64,000 bases of DNA from assembly GCA_004380135.1 (NCBI GenBank), contig QXCR01000133.1:1-64000 (forward strand), given 5' to 3'. A program made the translations under genes and the position numbers. How positions within the stretch are numbered: the stretch's first letter is position 1; the number at the start of each line of letters is the position of its first letter. This document shows, in pieces, positions 54,811-64,000 of the stretch. The notes under the pieces are model-generated. The model was not told the DNA's origin and ran no database searches. It worked only from the letters and a program-made list of their open reading frames with translations. Source of the DNA: Stemphylium vesicarium (lineage: Eukaryota > Ascomycota > Dothideomycetes > Pleosporales > Pleosporaceae).

Positions 54811-55578
54811 ATGCCTCCAATCGCTCGACCCCGCCGCCTCGTCGGCGTCTCGCTGAAGATGTACTTCGACCTGCCCAGCACCCTCTCCTACATCCGCGGC
54901 GTCTTTCAGCTCGACGGCGACGCTTGGAATGCACGCATCGATCTCTTCGTCATCCCCGACTTCGTTTCGCTGACGGAATCTGCCCGCATAATTGAGTCGT
55001 CGTCTATCCTCCTTGGCGCGCAAGATGTATTCTGGGAAGACAAGGGCGCATATACGGGCGAGGTCAGCCCACTCGTGTTACGGCAAGCGGGCGCGAGGAT
55101 TGTAGAGATTGGTCATGCGGAGAGGCGAGCGATATTCGGCGAGACAGATGACACGGTCGCGAAGAAGGCGGGTGCTGCTGCGAGAAACGGCCTCATCCCG
55201 CTGGTGTGCATCGGCGAGAAGACCCATCACAGTGTCGCATCGGCCGCCGTGGGAGCTGCGATACAGGAGTGCACGCCGCAAGTCATGTCAGTGCTGGCTG
55301 CAGTGCCAGACGACACTGAGGTCATACTTGCTTATGAGCCTGTATGGGCCATTGGCGCAAAGGAGCCTGCTGACGCCGACCACGTAGTCAATGTGACAAA
55401 AGAGCTGAGGAAGCTGGCTTCTGGTCGGAAAGGGACTACAAGAATCGTCTACGGCGGAAGTGCCGGACCAGGCACCTTTGCAAAGATTGCCGAGGGCGTA
55501 GATGGCTTGTTCCTGGGTCGTTTTGCACACGACATTAACAACCTCAAGAAGGTCATACAAGAAGTGGGCGGTGCTTGA
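54811..55578 (+). CDS. Triosephosphate isomerase paralogue
   Basis: One intronless exon of 255 residues folds as a triosephosphate isomerase-type barrel. Catalytic Lys16 (VSLKMYF), His102 (EIGHAERR) and Glu176 (AYEPVWAIG) are present, and the phosphate loop YGGSAGPG is near the C-terminus. Two positions near the active site differ from ordinary TPI: the Asn two residues before Lys is Ser14, and IGHSERR reads IGHAERR. Such paralogues in bacteria include isomerases of C4 sugar phosphates (erythrulose phosphate), so a non-glycolytic substrate is plausible; this is inference. The gene lacks introns, which is unusual for a housekeeping fungal TPI. Confidence 0.88.
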   Translation: MPPIARPRRLVGVSLKMYFDLPSTLSYIRGVFQLDGDAWNARIDLFVIPDFVSLTESARIIESSSILLGAQDVFWEDKGAYTGEVSPLVLRQAGARIVEIGHAERRAIFGETDDTVAKKAGAAARNGLIPLVCIGEKTHHSVASAAVGAAIQECTPQVMSVLAAVPDDTEVILAYEPVWAIGAKEPADADHVVNVTKELRKLASGRKGTTRIVYGGSAGPGTFAKIAEGVDGLFLGRFAHDINNLKKVIQEVGGA

Positions 55579-58182
55579 GATTTTGGAAAGAAACTGCAGT
55601 AGCGTCTTCTTACCTCTGCCAAAAACAGACGTGCTCAAAAGCCATGTTGAGAAGAAAAAGGTGACTGGAATCGCAGGAAGGGATTACTTATCACCCCATG
55701 ATTATGTCGCACCCTGTCTAGCTATCTGCGCAGTATATGACGAGAGCGTGCTGCCTTTCCGTCTACCTTGTGCCAGATTGCTCTTGCCAGTCTGTGAGGG
55801 TAAATGGTATGTGTGATGCTCCACCCTTCACAGTTGCCTCGCCCAAGCGACAGTCTCCTGGAAACGATTAGTACGCCCCATAGCCATTCCCCCTTCGCTC
55901 TACCTACCACACCCGGCTGTGTTGCCTAAGCACTTTTTACGCCATCAAACATATTTGGCTGACGCAGAGACTGCAGGAGCCGCAATGCGTGCGACTTGTA
56001 ATCCATCCAAGCACATGGCACGCACATGTGTCCGGACATACTCGCAACGGCTAATACTGCACAAAGTAAAAAGGCTTTCGGGCTGGCATCCATTCCAATG
56101 GGTGCGAAAAATCAGCCTTGCTGATCGCAGACTTCTACCTGTGAAATCGATCTCGATTTGGAACCCCAGGTTCTGCAGGCATCTGCTTCTTTCGCATTCA
56201 GGGATAGCTGTCCCAGCCCTCATTCCCGCAGGTACCGGAGCCACGAGGGCGGCCCTGCCGCAGTTCAACCCAGAGCTGCGTTCGGAACGATACTGTTGCT
56301 TCCTTGAACAGCTGCTGGAATGGCTCGCTGGCTTTTCGATCTACACGGTTATACGCCAGCCCGAAAGACCAGGCTCGTTGAATTGAGTGAACGTCAACTA
56401 CGTGCGCTCAAGATATCGCACATTACTCAACATGGATAAATTCTGTCAGATTTACCCCCTCCACCTGGAGATGATCCTACACACTATCGCGCATGAGAGT
56501 AGGTCCGACAACTTTCGGCTCAAAAGGAGCAAGGAATACGCCATTAGCCTCGCTCAACTGCGGTCATTTCAACCGCGATTCGGGTCCGCGGAAGACGAAG
56601 TTTGTGTCGGTCACCTGACAGAACTACGTACTTCGAGATAGTCGCAAGGAAGCCTTCCCATGTCGATCGATACGAACGATGGACGCCAGAATAAGACTTG
56701 CGGTCAATTGGCATCGGCCGATCTGGAGAGAGAACCACCAAAGCACCGCTTTGCAGAACGACAATCTCGCAAGATTCATCGCAAGCGGGTCGTTCTGACC
56801 CTGAGATTATCCTACCAAAGGCCACCTACTCCCCGGGGCTCGGTTTCAAGGTGACCGGTTCTCTTGCTGTAGTCTGCCCGATCCGGTTAGGCGGCTTCTG
56901 ACGCGGAAAGAAGCCGCCACACCCGTGTGCACTCTTTCCGAAGGCCTGTCGGATGAACGCAGGCTGCTTTCGCCATCATTCCTGTGGCTGGCCACGAGTC
57001 ACGCCAACATGGCATGACACCATGCACCCCTCGGTAGTGGAACGCGGGGGTTGAGGCTTGCGATTTGGTCGTACGAATCATTGGCGCTGCGAGACTCGCT
57101 CAATGATCACCAGGCGAATGCATGACCGATTCATGCAATTTGGCCGGAAGACGCCGGGCAACTTGGCCGTTGAAAGCTACAATTCGGTCCGGTCTTTGAT
57201 TGTGGGATGGGGGTGTTGAACAAACGCTTGCGAGATCGGATTGTGCCCACACCATGGCGACATGAGCGGGTACCGTCAGCCCCTCGATCATCACCAGCAG
57301 CAATAGTAAGAGGGACGCCCTGATCGCGGCCTACGCTGCCGTGCGACTTGACGCTGGGGAATAAAGCCTGCTCCACGCGTCTGGAGTTAGTGTTCTTAGC
57401 ACGGTTTCCCCGCAAAGTCAAGTCCCTTAGTCCCGGCCCGACGATCATTTAGCTCCAAGCTCCCAGGCTCCGCACGCATCCCCAGCATTCGCGTGCTACT
57501 TCTCCACTCGACTCCGCAAAATCGATCGTTTCTTCTGGGGCCGTTGATCTTCTACTGGCTGTTACCTGTTTGGGGCCACAGTCATGTCACCATATCTGAT
57601 GCACACCATCACCATTGTGACCGCTTCGGATAGTACGGTCACCGAGGTCTTGACAATGCGGAGCGAACATGGATGCATAGGCAAACCAATCACGGGAACA
57701 CATGCAACGCCATATTGCTATGGTCGAGGTGTTGTTTTTCGTGGCCGTTGTACATGCATTGGCGTCAGTTTGCACCAGATACTGAAAGGCTGCGTGAGGC
57801 GCCCTTGCGGTTATTTCCAGGGATGATGGTCAAGGAAGCCACGTCCGCAACTACGGAACACCTCCTCATGACCTCGACGAATCAACACTCGGGCGCTTGT
57901 TCGGTCCTAGCATGGGCAGATCTGCCCTCCCGCCAATTCAGCTACTTGCAGCATGTCCAACGCGGAGCCGCAGCGGTTGGTCTTCGAATTTCTATTGTGC
58001 TGGGGTGTCTAGACTGCGCCTTCCGCATGCTTGGTGTTGATCGCTTGCTTTCGTCCGCAGCTACGCCTGCTTAGAAACGGAATCCGTGCCTCAAGGTTTG
58101 CGGAGCATTATTGTAACCTATCCTCTTAATCGATATCTTATTCACCCTATATCAATCGTCTCCTCCATTCTTACACTTTCCG
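55579..58182. other. Long intergenic region
   Basis: 2.6 kb without a supported gene. The longest frames (55919-56386, 155 codons; 57673-58074, 133 codons) show no domain and no typical composition. No repeats or RNA genes recognised. Confidence 0.4.
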
Positions 58183-59559
58183 ATGTCGACCTACGAGACT
58201 TCTGCAGTAACAACTAACCCTGACAGCCCTCATCGTTACGAGACTTCTAATCCCAACTCAAACTCTTCCGGAAGTGGTTTCTTCGATAACCACGGCACCG
58301 GTATGGATTCTGATCACCAACACAAGTACGCAACGAACGACGCTCACCTTGGGCCAACCACAGCACGGGACGAAGAAACGCTATCAGCCGGTTCAACCGC
58401 AAGGAACGAGTCGACAACAAGAATGATGGACGGTCAGAACGGCTTAGAGAAGGACTTCTCGCGGCAAGATCGTAAGCCACCAATACCATACTCGGGCTAA
58501 TATCAGGCTGACAAGATACAGCATATGGCAATGGCTATCCTGGGCACCTCAACCTCGATGCCGCCGTTGACTCTGGAACGGCACTTCAGCACATCCGAAC
58601 AGCAGGTAGTATCTCAATCTCGCCAGAGCTTTTCGAAAAGCTATACCTGTCTCCGCAGAACAAAGTAAAAGGAGAGTTGCGAAAGACCTTCGGTAACCCT
58701 ACGCCGCTGTAAGTTCTGTCCTTGTGGTTCTCATTTCTGGCCACTAACAAAACAGTGCCCTCATCGGGTTTTTGTTGTCTCTTCATCCACTGAGCATGGA
58801 CCTTATGGGTTGGCGAGGTGCTGGAGGATCTGGAGCAGCAAGTATCGGCTGGTACTACTTCGCGGGTGGGCTCTTGATGACTCTAGGTGGTCTGGGTGAA
58901 GTATGCATAGTCTCCCCCTTGCGGCGTGCACGATACTGACTTCGAATAGTGGATCTTAGGCAACACATTCCCCTTCGTCGTCTTCTGCTCTTTCGGTGCC
59001 TTTTGGCTTGGCTGGGGAGCTACACTCACACCTTTCTACAACTCATACGGAATGTACGCCGAAGCCGACACAGCAGTCAGCACTGGTCTGAGTCAAGTTG
59101 GCTTCCAGGTCGGTCTAGGTATGTGTGAATAAAAGCATGATATATGCGCACCTCTGACTATTCTCATAGCCTACTTCATGATCATGATGGGCATCCTGTG
59201 CTTCATCTACCTCATCTGCTCTGTCCGCACAAACCTGATCTTCTTCCTCATCTTTTTCACCCTCACACCCGCCTTCGCTCTCCTAGCGGGCAGTTACCTC
59301 CAAGCTGCGAATGGGAATGCTTCCCTTTCTTCGAAACTTGCCGAAGCTGCTGGTGCATTCTGCTTCGTCACCTGCCTATGCGGATGGTACATTTTCTTTG
59401 CTATCATGTTGGCTAGCGTTGACTTTCCGTTCGACCTACCTCGTAAGTTCCGGGTTTGCAAGCCGATGACTTTACATTCGCTAACTCGATGCAGTTGTGG
59501 ACTTGTCCACTGTCGTCAAGGGTGCCAGTGAGAAGCGAAAGATCGAACACGTCGAATAA
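58183..59559 (+). CDS. Gpr1/Fun34/YaaH family acetate transporter
   Basis: Six exons (58183-58471, 58522-58708, 58756-58900, 58950-59118, 59170-59442, 59495-59559) give 375 residues; the introns are 47-52 bp and all phases agree. The N-terminal about 150 residues are polar. The family motif appears as FGNPTPLALIGFLLSLHPLSMDLMGWRG, split by intron 2, and is followed by six membrane helices. Relatives (yeast Ady2, Aspergillus AcpA, Yarrowia Gpr1) import acetate or affect ammonium and acetate sensing at the plasma membrane. The last exon ends with a short polar tail (KRKIEHVE). The gene is easily missed by single-frame scans because its exons are short. Confidence 0.92.
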
Positions 59560-60539
59560 ATTCGGCCCGATCGCCGACCAATTGAAGCGAGGCTCGATGC
59601 GTTTGACGCGCTTGCCAGTATGCCTGTCATGGGGGGGTTGGTGGTTGTAGAGCAACAGTCGGACAAGATTCATGCCACTCGCATTATGTGTTTAGTGGGG
59701 TTGCGGGAGGTCGCGGACTTTGAGAAAAGTCGTTTCTTCATGTTGATAGCTTATGTGGTGACAGTATCAGTGCCCACGCCAACGAGAGATATAGTATTAA
59801 TGAATGCTTTTACGAGTCATGGAGTATTCATGTTCTCCTATGACTGTGGTTTGTGACTGTCGTGGCCGGCGATGATGTGGGTCGAAACCAACACGAGTCT
59901 CGAACTGGATCCCTTTCATCAGCTCTCGCCCCTCACCATAAATACTAGACCCACGAACTCCTCCTGGCGAGAGGCTACCTGAGACACAAAATTTGCGCAG
60001 GCATGATATCGCAGCCTGATTTTGGCCATCGCCCCGGCTCGCATGAACATCGTTGTAACAGGAGTGACAGGTCTGACACTTCGCAATGGCCTCGAGGGTC
60101 TCGGCCGGGGCCTTTCAAGCGAACATGTGGTGCGTGCATCTATACAAGTATTTAATTGAAGGCACGCGACAATGTATACGATAGAAGCACAATTACAGCC
60201 TTCGAGATATCACCTGTATACAATACTGTCACGACGTCATCCGCAATGATTTACCCGGTGGAAGTAGACCACATGCAGCATACACGGCACAGCACCACCG
60301 CCACAGCAGCCCGTCCGCGGAGGGAACGAAGTACATCATCAAGTCGATCCTCGCAATCGCAGAATTTCTCCCGTCCCCATATCCAGCCCCAAGTAACTAG
60401 AAAAGCGATTTCAACCGGCGCTCTCCCTCTCACAAATTCGGCACCAATATCGCATCAGACCATTGTCATAACACCAAAACCACATCATTCCAATAAGGCA
60501 AATCCTCTAACAAGAAGCAAAATAAGAAGACCACGCAAA
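59560..60539. other. Intergenic and SDR leader
   Basis: 980 bp. The frame of the following gene stays open back to 60156, but that part is Ser/Arg/Thr-rich and low in structure, so I treat it as 5' leader rather than protein. Confidence 0.45.
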
Positions 60540-61250
60540 ATGGCAACCTACTTCCTCACAGGCGCGAACCGCGGCATTGGCCTAGAATTCGTCAGACAAC
60601 TCGCGGCGAAACCTTCCAACACCATCATCGCCGGCGTGCGCAGCAAAACCGGCGATCTAGGGGACCTGCAAGCCCTAAACACGCACAACAACATCCACAT
60701 CGTCGAGTGCGACGTCGGCTCCCTCGACTCACTCTCCGGCATTGAATTCCGCGTAGCCGAGATCCTAAGCAAAAATGGGAGCAACCTAGACTTCCTCTTC
60801 AACATCGCAGGCATCAATGCAACGAGCAGCGACACAAGCCTGACACTGGATCCAGCGAGCATGAACGAGCATATGCAGACTAACGTCATGGGTCCTGCGA
60901 AGATTGTCCAGAGTCTGAGGAAGTACCTTGCGAGGGGCGCGACGGTGCTGAACATGTCGTCGGGACTGGGTAGTTTGACGGTGGCAACGGATGTGACAAA
61001 ATGCTGTACTTATAGCATGTCCAAGGCGGCATTGAACATGTTGACGCTGCACCAGGCTAAGGATCTCAAGGGGAATGGCGTCAAGGTTGTTTGCATGGAT
61101 CCTGGGTGGGTTAAGACGAGGATGGGAGGGAAGGGAGCGATGATTGAGGCGCAGGTTAGCGTCGAGAGTATGTTGGATGTTGTGGCCGGGTTGAAGGAGG
61201 CGGATAGTGGTAAGTTCTTTAGGTATGATGGTGCACCTGTGCCGTGGTAA
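60540..61250 (+). CDS. Short-chain dehydrogenase/reductase
   Basis: 236 residues from the ATG at 60540, which has a good context (cgcaaaATGG) and begins directly with MATYFLTGANRGIG. The cofactor loop TGANRGIG is at 7-14. The usual NNAG is NIAG. The catalytic Ser lies in NMSSGLGS, and YSMSK supplies Tyr and Lys; PGWVKTRMGG follows. It fits small NAD(P)H-dependent SDRs of the CsgA/sniffer-like type that reduce carbonyls. The frame is open for another 128 codons upstream (from 60156), but that sequence shows no targeting signal and was excluded. Substrate is unknown; cytosolic. Confidence 0.88.
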   Translation: MATYFLTGANRGIGLEFVRQLAAKPSNTIIAGVRSKTGDLGDLQALNTHNNIHIVECDVGSLDSLSGIEFRVAEILSKNGSNLDFLFNIAGINATSSDTSLTLDPASMNEHMQTNVMGPAKIVQSLRKYLARGATVLNMSSGLGSLTVATDVTKCCTYSMSKAALNMLTLHQAKDLKGNGVKVVCMDPGWVKTRMGGKGAMIEAQVSVESMLDVVAGLKEADSGKFFRYDGAPVPW

Positions 61251-62436
61251 ACTGGCATGCGTGCACGTTAAAAGAAATGTTCTTACTATATGCAAGCTCG
61301 TGCATATTTATTTCAAACGACTCGGTGAATGTGTAGTGCGAATCTTGGAATATCGGCGTAGCCTGGAAATGGTGTTGAGGTCGCGAGCTATTTAATGTCA
61401 GTTGCTGACACTAAACCTCTTGACACGAGCAACGAAGATAGCGAACATATTCGAAATAGGCTTCATGCTAAGAGCTTTAGTAAAGAAAAAAGAAAAAAAA
61501 CGTGGAACGCTGCTCTGTATGCTTCCCCAACTTCTAACTTCAAATGGCATGCATGGTTCTATTAAGAAAAAGGCTCACGATTGCGGCGACTTCGCGACGA
61601 CCTGCGGCGACCTGCTACGACTCTACTCTACGACTTCGCTACGACTGCTACGACTGCTACGACTGATACAACTGATACAACTATGATCTAGTGGGTTCTT
61701 TAGTGTTGCCGGTCTGCATTTTGATGGTGCTGATGTTCTCGGTTTGACGTTCCTGGTTTGACCTCCCGGTTGAAATTTCCCCCACTGTTATATACTGCAT
61801 TATTCCACACCGAATTACACCACAACATACGTCTTCATTATCGCGCAAGTTATCTCACCAGATCAATTCTAGCGCGAATTTTCGATTTATGCTGCCGAAA
61901 TTCTGGTTACTACACAGCTGCGGTAGTTAACAGGGGTGTCTTTGTGCAGAGTTGGAATAGCGGATTTTTGAAAGTTGGAGGGTAATAAGCGACCCGAATT
62001 TTGGTTCTGTATGTCGCTAAATTTAGGGACTTACTGCGTTGCTGCCCATGATTGCACTTTTTCAACACCACGCAGGCTCCCGCTAAGACTCGACGCCAAA
62101 TGGCAGTCTGCAAGACCGCTGTCACGCTGAACAACAGCATGCTCAGAAGCAGGTGACCTACATATTTTGCTATGCCTCTGGAGGTTTTGGGAGTATTATA
62201 GAGGTATTTGCACATTAGGCATTCACGTGCGCCATCTTTCATCGCTGTCTGATAATAACTTCATATCAACGATGATGGTCACGGGTGTCTTCGCGTAACT
62301 CTTCCAAGGTTGTTAACCACGGTTACAGGCTCCGAATAGCCTGTTTTCATCCCATCGCTGACGCTGCCCCATAGCTCTATCATCCACATCCATCCTACTG
62401 TGAGTGCGAAAGCTTCCATCACATCTGCTAACACCG
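61251..62436. other. Intergenic with short tandem repeat
   Basis: 1.2 kb. It holds a ctacgactg-type tandem repeat and an AT-richer segment (about 61780-62060). No gene is supported. Confidence 0.45.
61583..61684. repeat. Degenerate ctacgactg tandem repeat
   Basis: Nine-base units (gcgacctgc, ctacgactg, atacaactg variants) run for about 100 bp, with the cleanest units at 61638-61680. The array shows gradual drift from cgacctg to ctacgactg to atacaactg. Confidence 0.75.
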
Positions 62437-63429
62437 ATGGGCTTAACGATACATACGGCAGCATACATCGGTTTTCCCGCCTCCTCGGAGACCACTCCGC
62501 CTTTTATGACGTCGCACCCTTACACGCTCTCTTCCTCCACGAACATGTCCTCAGTCTTCGATGTCGCCAGTCAGCAGACGGATATCGACACACTTATCTT
62601 CAACGCTACGTCGCTGAAAGCTGCCAGAAAGCTCATGCTCTCTACAGAGCCGCGTTACGTGCGTGATCTCAAGGACCATGAGATCGACGCGGTACATCGG
62701 TTTTTCAACTCAATCGGAGAGACTCTAAACCGTACTGCAATACGCAGTGCCATATACCTGGGGCGAACAAGAGAGAATAGACGCGTCGGCGCCGTCTTCT
62801 CGGATGAGCCTTGTTTATACCTCGTTTTTCCGTACATGGGAGAAAAACGGGACATCAATGTGGAACGGCTTCTCAAGTTGGTGATCGTCCCCAGCCTCGA
62901 AAAAGCGCTCCAAGTCTATAAGCTCCCTCAGGTTCCGAGAGGCGCTGACCGGACTGCTCCGCCTATTTTCCGCGAAAAGAAAGACCCGATGCGGGGCTTC
63001 ATGTGTCATTATGAAGTTCGCGCCTATCTCAACAAGGACTGGGCGACTATCGAGACCGTTCCTCGGAGTGAATCAACAACCGCTTCTCGTCAACAAATCC
63101 ATCACCTGGCATGGAACTTCATGTAAGACACGGTGCAAGCCGGCAACGACGCGCAGATTTCAGTTTTCAGAGACATGAAATTGTTGATCCTTGTGCCTCA
63201 CGTGGGGCATTCTGTAGTGACTTCATTCACTGGGCCCTCTGAAGGTGGAGACTTTGTGTTCGCGCTTCGAGAAGCACTTTCACTTTACGACCAGGATATT
63301 GATGCAAAGTCCATGGAAGAGGGGAAGGCGCTGTTCGCGGGTGAGTATGACCTAGTGAAAGCTGAAGTTCACGCCAGGACGACTTCAGGATCACGCACTG
63401 TCAGCAGCAGAGACCTTTTCAAGCACTAG
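62437..63429 (+). CDS. Hypothetical protein, two exons
   Basis: I do not recognise the family. Exons 62437-63122 and 63171-63429 give 314 residues. The 48-bp intron (GTAAGA to TTTTCAG, pyrimidine-rich 3' end) removes a TAA that would otherwise end the frame; the frame is the same on both sides because the intron is a multiple of three. The protein is mixed alpha/beta, with no signal peptide or membrane segment. It has a DIDTLIFNATSLKAARKLM start, IYLGRTRENRRVGAVF, and in exon 2 PHVGHSVVTSF and DFVFALREALSLYDQDI. The start is uncertain: ATGs at 62437, 62506 and 62545 are possible. If the intron is not used, this is a gene with a premature stop. Confidence 0.55.
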
Positions 63430-63780
63430 GGCATATGACGCTGATTGTGAGGCTGTCTTGCCCAACATGTCAGGATAGCTCAGATGTCTCGCATATCATT
63501 GAGATCCTCTCAGTTGGTTTCGAGCAATGGTGCTGTATCGACTTGAAACCTCAAGGCAGATGGATGATATATTGATTGTGAAAGGTGGTGAAAGGCACCC
63601 TCCCGTAATACCCTCAAGCCTGTACTTAGACCAAATAATAGGCATTCACTACCAGCATCTCATTGTCTTGATATATGAAACGTCAGAGTCAAAATTGTCT
63701 CAACCATTCACTACTACTAAAGGCTCGTCGCTTCGTCACTGGACCCACAGATTCAGAATACCTTAAACTCTCCGTTGTGT
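63430..63780. other. Intergenic
   Basis: 351 bp with nothing recognised. Confidence 0.4.
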
Positions 63781-64000
63781 CAACCAACCCCTTCCCACTC
63801 CAACCCAGCCCTGAGCAAACCCAAATCCACCACCACCGTGGCTCCTCCCCACGAGCGCGACCTCCCCCACCTAGCCGATCTCTCCGTAATATCCAAAGCC
63901 GAAAAATGCAGCAGCGAGCTCTCCTTCTGCCTCCCCACAACCCTGGCCTTCGCAAAGCGCCTGACCTGGGAGCAAACGCCCTGGACCCCCTCATCCACGA
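63781..64000 (+). CDS. Possible partial exon running off the window
   Basis: One frame is open to the end of the window and has protein-like content (DLSVISKAEKCSSELSF, then LAFAKRLTWEQTPWTP). No in-frame ATG is present, so it would have to be an internal exon or start differently. The opposite strand is open too but Arg/Gly/Trp-rich, a typical shadow. Weak evidence. Confidence 0.25.

Noticed and set aside
55919..56386. 155-codon plus-strand frame
   Set aside because: Composition is Arg/Ser/Leu-rich, with no domain, no splice partner and no targeting signal. Likely chance.
51869..59559. Folate/one-carbon or acetate-use gene cluster
   Set aside because: HPPK-DHPS, MTHFR, the TIM paralogue, Fox2 and the acetate transporter are spread over 30 kb in mixed orientations with unrelated genes between them. 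Shared presence is not evidence of a cluster.
60156..60539. N-terminal 128-residue extension of the SDR
   Set aside because: The open frame continues upstream, but the SDR fold begins exactly at the ATG at 60540 with good context, and the extension is low-complexity without a targeting pattern.

Overview
This window is nuclear DNA of a filamentous ascomycete, most likely a dothideomycete of the Pleosporales type. The genes have short introns (41-143 bp) with GT..AG ends and CTAAC/CTGAC-like branch sites. The families are fungal: Akr1, MFE-2/Fox2, a fused HPPK-DHPS folate protein, and a Gpr1/Fun34 acetate transporter. An AT-rich, stop-riddled transposon block with transition mutations typical of repeat-induced point mutation (RIP) fills the left end. 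The class is inferred from gene style, not from a marker.

Layout. 1-3300 is a repeat block holding a complete but mutated Fot1/pogo-like DNA transposon (394-2255), a solo LTR with an exact target-site duplication (2412-2633), and further LTR-like relics. At its edge lie a small secreted SnoaL-like protein gene (3948-4625) and a divergent GH10 xylanase (5618-6655). Then come an EthD protein and an Hsp31/DJ-1 enzyme in divergent orientation (8.0-9.6 kb), a drug-type MFS transporter (10.3-12.6), an Afg1 mitochondrial ATPase (13.7-15.5), the Akr1 palmitoyltransferase (15.8-18.2) and a full ABCC transporter (18.6-23.2). A membrane-anchored GIY-YIG-type protein (25.0-26.3), a nitronate monooxygenase (26.5-27.7) and the folate protein (28.0-29.7) follow. 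A related pair of decayed LPRELRD-type genes occupies 30.3-33.2, and peroxisomal Fox2 33.6-36.5.

The right half is sparser. It holds a LaeA-like methyltransferase (39.5-40.8), a secreted SGNH esterase (43.1-44.2), Orc4 (44.5-47.0), a monocarboxylate-type MFS transporter (47.5-48.9), a secreted Pro/Gly-rich repeat protein (49.9-50.8), methylenetetrahydrofolate reductase (51.9-54.0), a triosephosphate-isomerase paralogue (54.8-55.6), an acetate transporter (58.2-59.6), a short-chain dehydrogenase (60.5-61.3) and an unrecognised gene (62.4-63.4).

No obvious biosynthetic cluster is present. Most genes are conserved housekeeping or transport genes, interspersed with lineage-specific or secreted ones. 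Two one-carbon genes (HPPK-DHPS and MTHFR) and a peroxisomal beta-oxidation gene with an acetate-type transporter share the window, but they are far apart and probably not co-regulated as a unit. Exon structures were deduced by eye from splice motifs and checked for reading-phase consistency; no transcript evidence was available. The most interesting items are the secreted gene beside the RIP-mutated repeats, the GH10 with altered active-site surroundings, the decayed paralogue pair, the TIM paralogue with altered catalytic neighbours, and the orphan gene at 62.4 kb.
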